This document shows positions 47,801-60,772 of a stretch of 64,000 bases of DNA, piece after piece. Every line of letters starts with the position of its first letter. Within the stretch, counting starts at the first letter, position 1. The translations under genes and the position numbers were made by a program. Location: positions 64,501-128,500 of the forward strand of contig CASBPS010000131.1 in assembly GCA_949126835.1 (NCBI GenBank), given 5' to 3'. The DNA is from Anisus vortex. Taxonomy: Eukaryota > Mollusca > Gastropoda > Planorbidae. Under the pieces are notes generated by a model. That model ran no database searches and was not told where the DNA came from. It saw nothing but the letters and a program-made list of their open reading frames with translations.

Positions 47801-49724
47801 TTGTACGGCCAAAAAAGGAGCCAAAACCAGAAATCTGCTTTTCAAGTCGTTGTACGGTTTCTGGAGAAGCCAAAACCACAAATCTGCTTTTGTACGGCCA
47901 GTAGAGAAGCCAAAAACAACAAATCTGCTGTATTATGGCGAAAAGAGAAGCCAAAACCACAAATCTGCTATTCAAGTCGTTGTACGGCCAAAACAGAAGC
48001 ACCATTACCACAAATCTGCTAGTCAAGTCGTTGTACGGTTTGTGGAGAAGCCAAAACAACAAATCTGCTTTTTAAGTCCTTGTACGGCCAGAAAAGAAGC
48101 CAAAACTAGAAATCTGCTATTCAAGTCGTTGTACGGTTTGTGGAGAGAGCCAAAACCACAAATCTGCTGTGTTACGGCCAAAAGAGAAGCTGAAACCACA
48201 AATCTTCTTTTCAAGTCGTTGTACGGCCAGAAAAAAAGCCAAAACCAGAAATCTGCTGTTTTACGGCCAGAAAAGGAGCCAAAACCAGAAATCTGCTTTT
48301 CAAGTCGTTGTACGGTTTCTGGAGAAGCCAAAACCACAAATCTGCTTTTGTACGGCTAGTAGAGAAGCCAAAACCACAAATCTGCTGTTTTAAGGCCAAA
48401 AGAGAAGCAAAAACCAGAAATCTGCTATTCAAGTCGTTGTACGGACTGTGGAAACGCCAAAACCACAAATCTGCTTTTGTACGGCCAGAATAGGAGCCAA
48501 AACCAGAAATCTGCTTTTCAAGTCGTTGTACGGTTTCTGAAGCCAAAACCACAAATCTGCTTTTGTACGGCCAGTAGAGAAGCCAAAACCACAAATCTGC
48601 TGTATTGTGGCGAAAAGAGAAGCCAAAACCACAAATCTGCTATTCAAGTCGTTGTACGGCCAAAACAGAAGCACCATTACCACAAATCTGCTAGTCAAGT
48701 CGTTGTACGGTTTGTGGAGAAGCCAAAACAACAAATCTGCTTTTTAAGTCCTTGTACGGCCAGATAAGAAGCCAAAACTAGAAATCTGCTATTCAAGTCG
48801 TTGTACGGTTTATGGAGAGAGCCAAAACCATAAATCTGCTGTGTTACGGCCAAAAGAGAAGCTAAAACCACAAATCTTCTTGTCAAGTCGTTGTACGGCC
48901 AGAAAAGAAGCCAAACCAAGAAATCTGCTATTCAAGTCGTTTTACGGATTGTGGAAAAGCCAAAACCACAAATCTGCTTTTGTACGGCCAGAAAAGGAGC
49001 CAAAACCAGAAATCTGCTTTTCAAGTCGTTGTACGGTTTCTGGAGAAGCCAAAACCACAAATCTGCTTTTGTACGGCTAGTAGAGAAGCCAAAACCACAA
49101 ATCTGCTGTATTACGGCGAAAAAAGAACCCAAAACCACAAATCTGCTATTTAAGTCGTTGTACGGCCAGAACAGAAGCACCATTACCACAAATCTGCTAG
49201 TCAAGTCGTTGTACGGTTTGTGGAGAAGCCAAAACAACAAATCTGCTTTTTAAGTCCTTGTACGGCCAGAAAATAAGCAAAAACTAGAAATCTGCTATTC
49301 AAGTCGTTGTACGGTTTGTGGAGAGAGCCAAAACCACAAATCTGCTGTGTTACGACCAAAAGAGAAGCTGAAACCACAAATCTTCTTTTCAAGTCGTTGT
49401 ACGGCCAGAAAAAAAAGCCAAAACCAGAAATCTGCTGTTTTACGGCCAGAAAAGGAGCCAAAACAAGAAATCTGCTATTCAAGTCGTTGTACAGACTGTG
49501 GAAACGCCAAAACCACAAATCTGCTTTTGTACGGCCAGTAGAGAAGCCAAAACCACAAATCTGCTGTTTTACGGTTAGAAAAGAAGCCAAAACAAGAAAT
49601 CTGCTATTCAAGTCGTTGTACGGATTGTGGAAAAGCCAAAACCACAAATCTGCTTTTGTACGGCCAGAATAGGAGCCAAAACCAGAAATCTGCTTTTCAA
49701 GTCGTTGTACGGCCAGAACAGAAG
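44885..49724. repeat. Distal block alpha, 4840 bp
   Basis: HOR order 368, 890, 506, 675, 676, 672, 506, 547, sum 4840. It begins with the 368-890-506 signature and ends in a D/G fusion. Compared with the 6769-bp block at 54004 it lacks the 676-577-716 stretch (1969 bp) and has 40 bp more in the later 506-bp unit. Confidence 0.84.
49178..49724. repeat. 547-bp HOR (12 monomers) ending in a D/G fusion monomer
   Basis: Lengths: H51, A49, 50 (caaaaactag start), 40 (acgaccaaaag), 50 (run of 8 A), 40, 49 (acagactgtggaaacg), E40, 40 (ggttagaaaagaag), 49, 40, then a 49-bp monomer at 49676-49724. That last monomer starts like D (ccaaaaccag, gcttttcaag) and ends like G (ggccagaacagaag). Compared with the 676-bp HOR at 44209-44884, 129 bp (the length of E+F+G) is missing. 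Partners end at 54003 (a 546-bp unit with one A fewer) and 60772. Confidence 0.86.
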
Positions 49725-50092
49725 CACCATTACCACAAATCTGCTAGTCAAGTCGTTGTACGGTTTGTGGAGAAGCCAAAACAACAAATCTGCTTTTTAA
49801 GTCCTTGTACGGCCAGAAAAGAAGCCGAAACTAGAAATCTGCTATTCAAGTTGTTGTACGGTTTGTGGAGAGAGCCAAAACCATAAATCTGTTTTTGTAC
49901 GGCCAGAAAAGGAGCCAAAACCAGAAATCTGCTTTTCAAGTCTTTGTACGGTTTCTGGAGAAGCCAAAACCACAAATCTGCTTTTGTACGGCTAGTAGAG
50001 AAGCCAAAACCACAAATCTGCTGTATTACGGCGAAAAGAGAAGCCAAAACCACAAATCTGCTATTCAAGTCGTTGTACGGCCAGAACAGAAG

Positions 50093-50982
50093 CACCATTA
50101 CCACAAATCTGCTAGTCAAGTCGTTGTACGGTTTGTGGAGAAGCCAAAACAACAAATCTGCTTTTTAAGTCCTTGTACGACCAGAAAAGAAACCAAAACT
50201 AGAAATCTGCTATTCAAGTCGTTGTACGGTTTGTGGAGAGAGCCAAAACCACAAATCTGCTGTGTTACGGCCAAAAGAGAAGCTGAAACCACAAATCTTC
50301 TTTTCAAGTCGTTGTACGGCCAGAAAAAAAGCCAAAACCAGAAATCTGCTGTTTTACGGCCAGAAAAGGAGCCAAAACCAGAAATCTGCTTTTCAAGTCG
50401 TTGTACGGTTTCTGGAGAAGCCAAAACCACAAATCTGCTTTTGTACGGCTAGTAGAGAAGCCAAAACCACAAATCTGCTGTTTTAAGGCCAAAAGAGAAG
50501 CAAAAACCAGAAATCTGCTATTCAAATCGTTGTACGGACTGTGGAAACGCCAAAACCACAAATCTGATTTTGTACGGCCAGAATAGGAGCCAAAACCAGA
50601 AATCTGCTTTTCAAGTCGTTGTACGGTTTTTGGAGAAGCCAAAACCACAAATCTGCTTTTGTACGGCTAGTAGAGAAGCCAAAACCACAAATCTGCTGTT
50701 TTAAGGCCAAAAGAGAAGCAAAAACCAGAAATCTGCTATTCAAGTCGTTGTACGGACTGTGGAAACGCCAAAACCACAAATCTGCTTTTGTACGGCCAGA
50801 ATAGGAGCCAAAACCAGAAATCTGCTTTTCAAGTCGTTGTACGGTTTCTGAAGCCAAAACCACAAATCTGCTTTTGTACGGCCAGTAGAGAAGCCAAAAC
50901 CACAAATCTGCTGTATTACGGCGAAAAGAGAAGCCAAAACCACAAATCTGCTATTCAAGTCGTTGTACGGCTAGAACAGAAG
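50093..50982. repeat. Exemplar 890-bp HOR (20 monomers), distal half only
   Basis: Monomer lengths 51, 49, 50, 40, 49, 40, 49, 40, 40, 49, 40, 49, 40, 40, 49, 40, 46, 40, 40, 49 sum to 890. A five-monomer group D-E-(gttttaaggcc)-(actgtggaaacg)-(ccagaataggag), 218 bp, occurs twice in tandem before D'-E-F-G. Copies: 39154-40043, 45253-46142, 50093-50982, 54372-55261 and 61141-62030. None is present before 39 kb. It is the largest HOR found in several copies. Confidence 0.9.
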
Positions 50983-52741
50983 CACCATTACCACAAATCT
51001 GCTAGTCAAGTCGTTGTACGGTTTGTTGAGAAGCCAAAACAACAAATCTGCTTTTTAAGTCCTTGTACGGCCAGAAAAAAAGCCAAAACTAGAAATCTGC
51101 TATTCAAGTCGTTGTACGGTTTATGGAGAGAGCCAAAACCATAAATCTGCTGTGTTACGGCCAAAAGAGAAGCTAAACCCACAAATCTTCTTGTCAAGTC
51201 GTTGTACGGCCAGAAAAGAAGCCAAAACAAGAAATCTGCTATTCAAGTCGTTATACGGATTGTGGAAAAGCCAAAACCTCAAATCTGCTTTTGTACGGCT
51301 AGAAAAGGAGCCAAAACAAGAAATCTGCTTTTTAAGTCGTTGTACGGTTTCTGGAGAAGCCAAAACCACAAATCTGCTTTTGTACGGCTAGTAGAGAAGC
51401 CAAAACCAAAAATCTGCTGTATTACGGCGAAAAAAAAAGCCAAAACCACAAATCTGCTATTCAAGTCGTTGTACGGCCAGAACAGAAGCACCATTACCAC
51501 AAATCTGCTAGTCAAGTCGTTGTACGGTTTGTGGAGAAGCCAAAACAACAAATCTGCTTTTTAAGTCCTTGTACGGCCAGAAAAGAAGCCAAAACTAGAA
51601 ATCTGCTATTCAAGTCGTTGTACGGTTTGTGGAGAGAGCCAAAACCACAAATCTGCTGTGTTACGGCCAAAAGAGAAGCTGAAACCACAAATCTTCTTTT
51701 CAAGTCGTTGTACGGCCAGAAAAAAAGCCAAAACCAGAAATCTGCTGTTTTACGGCCAGAAAAGGAGCCAAAACCACAAATCTGCTGTTTTACGGCCAAA
51801 AGAGAAGTCAAAACCATAAAGCTGCTGTGTTACGGCCAAAAGATAAGCTAAAACTACAAATCTTCTTTTGAAGTCGTTGTACGGCCAGAAAAGGAGCCAA
51901 AACAAGAAATCTGCTATTCAAGTCGTTGTACGGATTGTGGAAAAGCCAAAATTACAAATCTGCTTTTGTACGGCCAAAAAAGGAGCCAAAACCAGAAATC
52001 TGCTTTTCAAGTCGTTGTACGGTTTCTGGAGAAGCCAAAACCACAAATCTGCTTTTGTACGGCCAGTAGAGAAGCCAAAAACAACAAATCTGCTGTATTA
52101 TGGCGAAAAGAGAAGCCAAAACCACAAATCTGCTATTCAAGTCGTTGTACGGCCAAAAAAGAAGCACCATTACCACAAATCTGCTAGTCAAGTCGTTGTA
52201 CGGTTTGTGGAGAAGCCAAAACAACAAATCTGCTTTTTAAGTCCTTGTACGGCCAGATAAGAAGCCAAAACTAGAAATCTGCTATTCAAGTCGTTGTACG
52301 GTTTGTGGAGAGAGCCAAAACCATAAATCTGCTGTTTTACGGCCAGAAAAGAAGCCAAAACAAGAAATCTGCTATTCAAGTCGTTGTACCAAAAGCCAAA
52401 ACCACAAATCTGCTTTTTACGGCCAGAAAAGGAGCCAAAACCACAAATCTGCTGTTTTAAGGCCAAAAGAGAAGCGAAAACCAGAAATCTGCTATTCAAG
52501 TCGTTGTACGGACTGTGGAAACGCCAAAACCACAAATCTGCTTTTGTACGGCCAGAATAGGAGCCAAAACCAGAAATCTGCTTTTCAAGTCGTTGTACGG
52601 TTTCTGGAGAAGCCAAAACCACAAATCTGCTTTTGTACGGCCAGTAGAGAAGCCAAAACCACAAATATGCTGTATTACGGCGAAAAGAGAAGCCAAAACC
52701 ACAAATCTGCTATTCAAGTCGTTGTACAGCCAGAACAGAAG

Positions 52742-53457
52742 CACCATTACCACAAATCTGCTAGTCAAGTCGTTGTACGGTTTGTGGAGAAGCCAAAACA
52801 ACAAATCTGCTTTTTAAGTCCTTGTACGGCCAGAAAAGAAGCCAAAACTAGAAATCTGCTATTCAAGTCGTTGTACGGTTTGTGGAGAGAGCCAAAACCA
52901 TAAATCTGTTTTTGTACGGCCAGAAAAGGAGCCAAAACCAGAAATCTGCTTTTCAAGTCTTTGTACGGTTTCTGGAGAAGCCAAAACCACAAATCTGCTT
53001 TTGTACGGCCAGTAGAGAAGCCAAAACCACAAATCTGCTGTTTTACGGCCAGAAAAGGAGCCAAAACCACAAATCTGCTGTTTTACGGCCAAAAGAGAAG
53101 TCAAAACCATAAAGCTGCTGTGTTACGGCCAAAAGATAAGCTAAAACTACAAATCTTCTTTTCAAGTCGTTGTACGGCCAGAAAAGGAGCCAAAACAAGA
53201 AATCTGCTATTCAAGTCGTTGTACGGATTGTGGAAAAGCCAAAATTACAAATCTGCTTTTGTACGGCCAAAAAAGGAGCCAAAACCAGAAATCTGCTTTT
53301 CAAGTCGTTGTACGGTTTCTGGAGAAGCCAAAACCACAAATCTGCTTTTGTACGGCCAGTAGAGAAGCCAAAAACAACAAATCTGCTGTATTATGGCGAA
53401 AAGAGAAGCCAAAACCACAAATCTGCTATTCAAGTCGTTGTACGGCCAAAACAGAAG
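52742..53457. repeat. 716-bp HOR (16 monomers)
   Basis: Lengths: H51, A49, B50, C40, D49, E40, 40, 40, 40 (tcaaaaccataaagctgctg), 49 (ctaaaactac start), 49 (attgtggaaaag), 40 (ccaaaattac start), D49, E40, F41 (one extra A, ccaaaaacaac), G49, total 716. It joins the start of the 368-bp HOR (H to E) to the later part of the 675-bp HOR. The copy at 57021-57736 is its partner in the 4279-bp tandem duplication. Confidence 0.87.
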
Positions 53458-53695
53458 CACCATTACCACAAATCTGCTAGTCAAGTCGTTGTACGGTTTG
53501 TGGAGCAGCCAAAACAACAAATCTGCTTTTTAAGTCTTTGTACGGCCATAAAAGAAGCCAAAACTAGAAATCTGCTATTCAAGTCGTTGTACGGTTTGTG
53601 GAGAGAGCCAAAACCACAAATCTGCTGTGTTACGGCCAAAAGAGAAGCTGAAACCACAAATCTTCTTTTCAAGTCGTTGTACGGCCAGAAAAAAA

Positions 53696-53737
53696 GCCAA
53701 AACCAGAAATCTGCTGTTTTACGGCCAGAAAAGGAGC
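53696..53737. other. Exchange junction of the 4279-bp tandem duplication
   Basis: Up to about 53695 the sequence is like 57.9 kb (cggccaaaag and a run of 7 A). The copy I equivalent near 49355-49415 has cgaccaaaag and 8 A. By 53737 the sequence is like 49458 (ccaaaacaag, gctattc), where 58.0 kb has ccaaaaccag and gcttttc. The switch falls in this interval. Confidence 0.8.
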
Positions 53738-54003
53738 CAAAACAAGAAATCTGCTATTCAAGTCGTTGTACAGACTGTGGAAACGCCAAAACCACAAATC
53801 TGCTTTTGTACGGCCAGTAGAGAAGCCAAAACCACAAATCTGCTGTTTTACGGTTAGAAAAGAAGCCAAAACAAGAAATCTGCTATTCAAGTCGTTGTAC
53901 GGATTGTGGAAAAGCCAAAACCACAAATCTGCTTTTGTACGGCCAGAATAGGAGCCAAAACCAGAAATCTGCTTTTCAAGTCGTTGTACGGCCAGAACAG
54001 AAG

Positions 54004-57000
54004 CACCATTACCACAAATCTGCTAGTCAAGTCGTTGTACGGTTTGTGGAGAAGCCAAAACAACAAATCTGCTTTTTAAGTCCTTGTACGGCCAGAAAAG
54101 AAGCCGAAACTAGAAATCTGCTATTCAAGTTGTTGTACGGTTTGTGGAGAGAGCCAAAACCATAAATCTGTTTTTGTACGGCCAGAAAAGGAGCCAAAAC
54201 CAGAAATCTGCTTTTCAAGTCTTTGTACGGTTTCTGGAGAAGCCAAAACCACAAATCTGCTTTTGTACGGCTAGTAGAGAAGCCAAAACCACAAATCTGC
54301 TGTATTACGGCGAAAAGAGAAGCCAAAACCACAAATCTGCTATTCAAGTCGTTGTACGGCCAGAACAGAAGCACCATTACCACAAATCTGCTAGTCAAGT
54401 CGTTGTACGGTTTGTGGAGAAGCCAAAACAACAAATCTGCTTTTTAAGTCCTTGTACGACCAGAAAAGAAACCAAAACTAGAAATCTGCTATTCAAGTCG
54501 TTGTACGGTTTGTGGAGAGAGCCAAAACCACAAATCTGCTGTGTTACGGCCAAAAGAGAAGCTGAAACCACAAATCTTCTTTTCAAGTCGTTGTACGGCC
54601 AGAAAAAAAGCCAAAACCAGAAATCTGCTGTTTTACGGCCAGAAAAGGAGCCAAAACCAGAAATCTGCTTTTCAAGTCGTTGTACGGTTTCTGGAGAAGC
54701 CAAAACCACAAATCTGCTTTTGTACGGCTAGTAGAGAAGCCAAAACCACAAATCTGCTGTTTTAAGGCCAAAAGAGAAGCAAAAACCAGAAATCTGCTAT
54801 TCAAATCGTTGTACGGACTGTGGAAACGCCAAAACCACAAATCTGATTTTGTACGGCCAGAATAGGAGCCAAAACCAGAAATCTGCTTTTCAAGTCGTTG
54901 TACGGTTTTTGGAGAAGCCAAAACCACAAATCTGCTTTTGTACGGCTAGTAGAGAAGCCAAAACCACAAATCTGCTGTTTTAAGGCCAAAAGAGAAGCAA
55001 AAACCAGAAATCTGCTATTCAAGTCGTTGTACGGACTGTGGAAACGCCAAAACCACAAATCTGCTTTTGTACGGCCAGAATAGGAGCCAAAACCAGAAAT
55101 CTGCTTTTCAAGTCGTTGTACGGTTTCTGAAGCCAAAACCACAAATCTGCTTTTGTACGGCCAGTAGAGAAGCCAAAACCACAAATCTGCTGTATTACGG
55201 CGAAAAGAGAAGCCAAAACCACAAATCTGCTATTCAAGTCGTTGTACGGCTAGAACAGAAGCACCATTACCACAAATCTGCTAGTCAAGTCGTTGTACGG
55301 TTTGTTGAGAAGCCAAAACAACAAATCTGCTTTTTAAGTCCTTGTACGGCCAGAAAAAAAGCCAAAACTAGAAATCTGCTATTCAAGTCGTTGTACGGTT
55401 TATGGAGAGAGCCAAAACCATAAATCTGCTGTGTTACGGCCAAAAGAGAAGCTAAACCCACAAATCTTCTTGTCAAGTCGTTGTACGGCCAGAAAAGAAG
55501 CCAAAACAAGAAATCTGCTATTCAAGTCGTTATACGGATTGTGGAAAAGCCAAAACCTCAAATCTGCTTTTGTACGGCTAGAAAAGGAGCCAAAACAAGA
55601 AATCTGCTTTTTAAGTCGTTGTACGGTTTCTGGAGAAGCCAAAACCACAAATCTGCTTTTGTACGGCTAGTAGAGAAGCCAAAACCAAAAATCTGCTGTA
55701 TTACGGCGAAAAAAAAAGCCAAAACCACAAATCTGCTATTCAAGTCGTTGTACGGCCAGAACAGAAGCACCATTACCACAAATCTGCTAGTCAAGTCGTT
55801 GTACGGTTTGTGGAGAAGCCAAAACAACAAATCTGCTTTTTAAGTCCTTGTACGGCCAGAAAAGAAGCCAAAACTAGAAATCTGCTATTCAAGTCGTTGT
55901 ACGGTTTGTGGAGAGAGCCAAAACCACAAATCTGCTGTGTTACGGCCAAAAGAGAAGCTGAAACCACAAATCTTCTTTTCAAGTCGTTGTACGGCCAGAA
56001 AAAAAGCCAAAACCAGAAATCTGCTGTTTTACGGCCAGAAAAGGAGCCAAAACCACAAATCTGCTGTTTTACGGCCAAAAGAGAAGTCAAAACCATAAAG
56101 CTGCTGTGTTACGGCCAAAAGATAAGCTAAAACTACAAATCTTCTTTTGAAGTCGTTGTACGGCCAGAAAAGGAGCCAAAACAAGAAATCTGCTATTCAA
56201 GTCGTTGTACGGATTGTGGAAAAGCCAAAATTACAAATCTGCTTTTGTACGGCCAAAAAAGGAGCCAAAACCAGAAATCTGCTTTTCAAGTCGTTGTACG
56301 GTTTCTGGAGAAGCCAAAACCACAAATCTGCTTTTGTACGGCCAGTAGAGAAGCCAAAAACAACAAATCTGCTGTATTATGGCGAAAAGAGAAGCCAAAA
56401 CCACAAATCTGCTATTCAAGTCGTTGTACGGCCAAAAAAGAAGCACCATTACCACAAATCTGCTAGTCAAGTCGTTGTACGGTTTGTGGAGAAGCCAAAA
56501 CAACAAATCTGCTTTTTAAGTCCTTGTACGGCCAGATAAGAAGCCAAAACTAGAAATCTGCTATTCAAGTCGTTGTACGGTTTGTGGAGAGAGCCAAAAC
56601 CATAAATCTGCTGTTTTACGGCCAGAAAAGAAGCCAAAACAAGAAATCTGCTATTCAAGTCGTTGTACCAAAAGCCAAAACCACAAATCTGCTTTTTACG
56701 GCCAGAAAAGGAGCCAAAACCACAAATCTGCTGTTTTAAGGCCAAAAGAGAAGCGAAAACCAGAAATCTGCTATTCAAGTCGTTGTACGGACTGTGGAAA
56801 CGCCAAAACCACAAATCTGCTTTTGTACGGCCAGAATAGGAGCCAAAACCAGAAATCTGCTTTTCAAGTCGTTGTACGGTTTCTGGAGAAGCCAAAACCA
56901 CAAATCTGCTTTTGTACGGCCAGTAGAGAAGCCAAAACCACAAATATGCTGTATTACGGCGAAAAGAGAAGCCAAAACCACAAATCTGCTATTCAAGTCG

Positions 57001-60000
57001 TTGTACAGCCAGAACAGAAGCACCATTACCACAAATCTGCTAGTCAAGTCGTTGTACGGTTTGTGGAGAAGCCAAAACAACAAATCTGCTTTTTAAGTCC
57101 TTGTACGGCCAGAAAAGAAGCCAAAACTAGAAATCTGCTATTCAAGTCGTTGTACGGTTTGTGGAGAGAGCCAAAACCATAAATCTGTTTTTGTACGGCC
57201 AGAAAAGGAGCCAAAACCAGAAATCTGCTTTTCAAGTCTTTGTACGGTTTCTGGAGAAGCCAAAACCACAAATCTGCTTTTGTACGGCCAGTAGAGAAGC
57301 CAAAACCACAAATCTGCTGTTTTACGGCCAGAAAAGGAGCCAAAACCACAAATCTGCTGTTTTACGGCCAAAAGAGAAGTCAAAACCATAAAGCTGCTGT
57401 GTTACGGCCAAAAGATAAGCTAAAACTACAAATCTTCTTTTCAAGTCGTTGTACGGCCAGAAAAGGAGCCAAAACAAGAAATCTGCTATTCAAGTCGTTG
57501 TACGGATTGTGGAAAAGCCAAAATTACAAATCTGCTTTTGTACGGCCAAAAAAGGAGCCAAAACCAGAAATCTGCTTTTCAAGTCGTTGTACGGTTTCTG
57601 GAGAAGCCAAAACCACAAATCTGCTTTTGTACGGCCAGTAGAGAAGCCAAAAACAACAAATCTGCTGTATTATGGCGAAAAGAGAAGCCAAAACCACAAA
57701 TCTGCTATTCAAGTCGTTGTACGGCCAAAACAGAAGCACCATTACCACAAATCTGCTAGTCAAGTCGTTGTACGGTTTGTGGAGCAGCCAAAACAACAAA
57801 TCTGCTTTTTAAGTCTTTGTACGGCCATAAAAGAAGCCAAAACTAGAAATCTGCTATTCAAGTCGTTGTACGGTTTGTGGAGAGAGCCAAAACCACAAAT
57901 CTGCTGTGTTACGGCCAAAAGAGAAGCTGAAACCACAAATCTTCTTTTCAAGTCGTTGTACGGCCAGAAAAAAAGCCAAAACCAGAAATCTGCTGTTTTA
58001 CGGCCAGAAAAAGAGCCAAAACCAGAAATCTGCTTTTCAAGTCGTTGTACGGTTTCTGGAGAAGCCAAAACCACAAATCTGCTTTTGTACGGCTAGTAGA
58101 GAAGCCAAAACCACAAATCTGCTGTTTTAAGGCCAAAAGAGAAGCAAAAACCAGAAATCTGCTATTCAAGTCGTTGTACGGACTGTGGAAACGCCAAAAC
58201 CACAAATCTGCTTTTGTACGGCCAGAATAGGAGCCAAAACCAGAAATCTGCTTTTCAAGTCGTTGTACGGTTTCTGGAGAAGCCAAAACCACAAATCTGC
58301 TTTTGTACGGCTAGTAGAGAAGCCAAAACCACAAATCTGCTGTATTATGGCGAAAAGAGAAGCCAAAACCACAAATCTGCTATTCAAGTCGTTGTACGGC
58401 CAAAACAGAAGCACCATTACCACAAATCTGCTAGTCAAGTCGTTGTACGGTTTGTGGAGAAGCCAAAACAACAAATCTGATTTTTAAGTCCTTGTACGGC
58501 CAGATAAGAAGCCAAAACTAGAAATCTGCTATTCAAGTCGTTGTACGGTTTATGGAGAGAGCCAAAACCATAAATCTGCTGTGTTACGGCCAAAAGAGAA
58601 GCTGAAACCACAAATCTTCTTTTCAAGTCGTTGTACGGCCAGAAAAAAAGCCAAAACCAGAAATCTGCTGTTTTACGGCCAGAAAAGGAGCCAAAACCAC
58701 AAATCTGCTGTTTTACGGCCAAAAGAGAAGTCAAAACCATAAAGCTGCTGTGTTACGGCCAAAAGATAAGCTAAAACTACAAATCTTCTTTTCAAGTCGT
58801 TGTACGGCCAGAAAAGGAGCCAAAACAAGAAATCTGCTATTCAAGTCGTTGTACGGATTGTGGAAAAGCCAAAATTACAAATCTGCTTTTGTACGGCCAA
58901 AAAAGGAGCCAAAACCAGAAATCTGCTTTTCAAGTCGTTGTACGGTTTCTGGAGAAGCCAAAACCACAAATCTGCTTTTGTACGGCCAGTAGAGAAGCCA
59001 AAAACAACAAATCTGCTGTATTATGGCGAAAAGAGAAGCCAAAACCACAAATCTTCTATTCAAGTCGTTGTACGGCCAAAACAGAAGCACCATTACCACA
59101 AATCTGCTAGTCAAGTCGTTGTACGGTTTGTGGAGAAGCCAAAACAACAAATCTGCTTTTTAAGTCCTTGTACGGCCAGAAAAGAAGCCAAAACTAGAAA
59201 TCTGCTATTCAAGTCGTTGTACGGTTTGTGGAGAGAGCCAAAACCACAAATCTGCTGTGTTACGGCCAAAAGAGAAGCTGAAACCACAAATCTTCTTTTC
59301 AAGTCGTTGTACGGCCAGAAAAAAAGCCAAAACCAGAAATCTGCTGTTTTACGGCCAGAAAAGGAGCCAAAACCAGAAATCTGCTTTTCAAGTCGTTGTA
59401 CGGTTTCTGGAGAAGCCAAAACCACAAATCTGCTTTTGTACGGCTAGTAGAGAAGCCAAAACCACAAATCTGCTGTTTTAAGGCCAAAAGAGAAGCAAAA
59501 ACCAGAAATTTGCTATTCAAGTCGTTGTACGGACTGTGGAAACGCCAAAACCACAAATCTGCTTTTGTACGCCCAGAATAGGAGCCAAAACCAGAAATCT
59601 GCTTTTCAAGTCGTTGTACGGTTTCTGAAGCCAAAACCACAAATCTGCTTTTGTACGGCCAGTAGAGAAGCCAAAACCACAAATCTGCTGTATTATGGCG
59701 AAAAGAGAAGCCAAAACCACAAATCTGCTATTCAAGTCGTTGTACGGCCAAAACAGAAGCACCATTACCACAAATCTGCTAGTCAAGTCGTTGTACGGTT
59801 TGTGGAGAAGCCAAAACAACAAATCTGCTTTTTAAGTCCTTGTACGGCCAGATAAGAAGCCAAAACTAGAAATCTGCTATTCAAGTCGTTGTACGGTTTA
59901 TGGAGAGAGCCAAAACCATAAATCTGCTGTGTTACGGCCAAAAGAGAAGCTAAAACCACAAATCTTCTTGTCAAGTCGTTGTACGGCCAGAAAAGAAGCC

Positions 60001-60772
60001 AAACCAAGAAATCTGCTATTCAAGTCGTTTTACGGATTGTGGAAAAGCCAAAACCACAAATCTGCTTTTGTACGGCCAGAAAAGGAGCCAAAACCAGAAA
60101 TCTGCTTTTCAAGTCGTTGTACGGTTTCTGGAGAAGCCAAAACCACAAATCTGCTTTTGTACGGCTAGTAGAGAAGCCAAAACCACAAATCTGCTATTTA
60201 AGTCGTTGTACGGCCAGAACAGAAGCACCATTACCACAAATCTGCTAGTCAAGTCGTTGTACGGTTTGTGGAGAAGCCAAAACAACAAATCTGCTTTTTA
60301 AGTCCTTGTACGGCCAGAAAATAAGCAAAAACTAGAAATCTGCTATTCAAGTCGTTGTACGGTTTGTGGAGAGAGCCAAAACCACAAATCTGCTGTGTTA
60401 CGACCAAAAGAGAAGCTGAAACCACAAATCTTCTTTTCAAGTCGTTGTACGGCCAGAAAAAAAAGCCAAAACCAGAAATCTGCTGTTTTACGGCCAGAAA
60501 AGGAGCCAAAACAAGAAATCTGCTATTCAAGTCGTTGTACAGACTGTGGAAACGCCAAAACCACAAATCTGCTTTTGTACGGCCAGTAGAGAAGCCAAAA
60601 CCACAAATCTGCTGTTTTACGGTTAGAAAAGAAGCCAAAACAAGAAATCTGCTATTCAAGTCGTTGTACGGATTGTGGAAAAGCCAAAACCACAAATCTG
60701 CTTTTGTACGGCCAGAATAGGAGCCAAAACCAGAAATCTGCTTTTCAAGTCGTTGTACGGCCAGAACAGAAG
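54004..60772. repeat. Distal block gamma, 6769 bp
   Basis: HOR order 368, 890, 506, 676, 577, 716, 675, 676, 672, 466, 547, sum 6769. Its left part is the second copy of the 4279-bp duplication. From about 58.4 kb it matches 47.3 kb onward at offset 11088, changing to 11048 after a 40-bp loss near 60190. Confidence 0.87.
59760..60225. repeat. 466-bp HOR, a 506-bp HOR lacking its F monomer
   Basis: The partner at 48672-49177 is 506 bp. Here one 40-bp F monomer (gtattacggcg type, with the aaaaaagaaccc tail) is missing near 60190, so E is followed directly by G (gctatttaagtcg). Loss of exactly one monomer accounts for the change in offset from 11088 to 11048. Confidence 0.86.

Larger units (their letters stand above)
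49725..54003. repeat. Distal block beta, 4279 bp
   Basis: HOR order 368, 890, 506, 676, 577, 716, 546, sum 4279. It is nearly identical to 54004-57736 at offset 4279, sharing private changes such as gaaatctgattttg near 50564, ggctagaacag near 50971 and attcaaatcg near 50521. It ends in a D/G fusion at 53955-54003. Confidence 0.88.
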
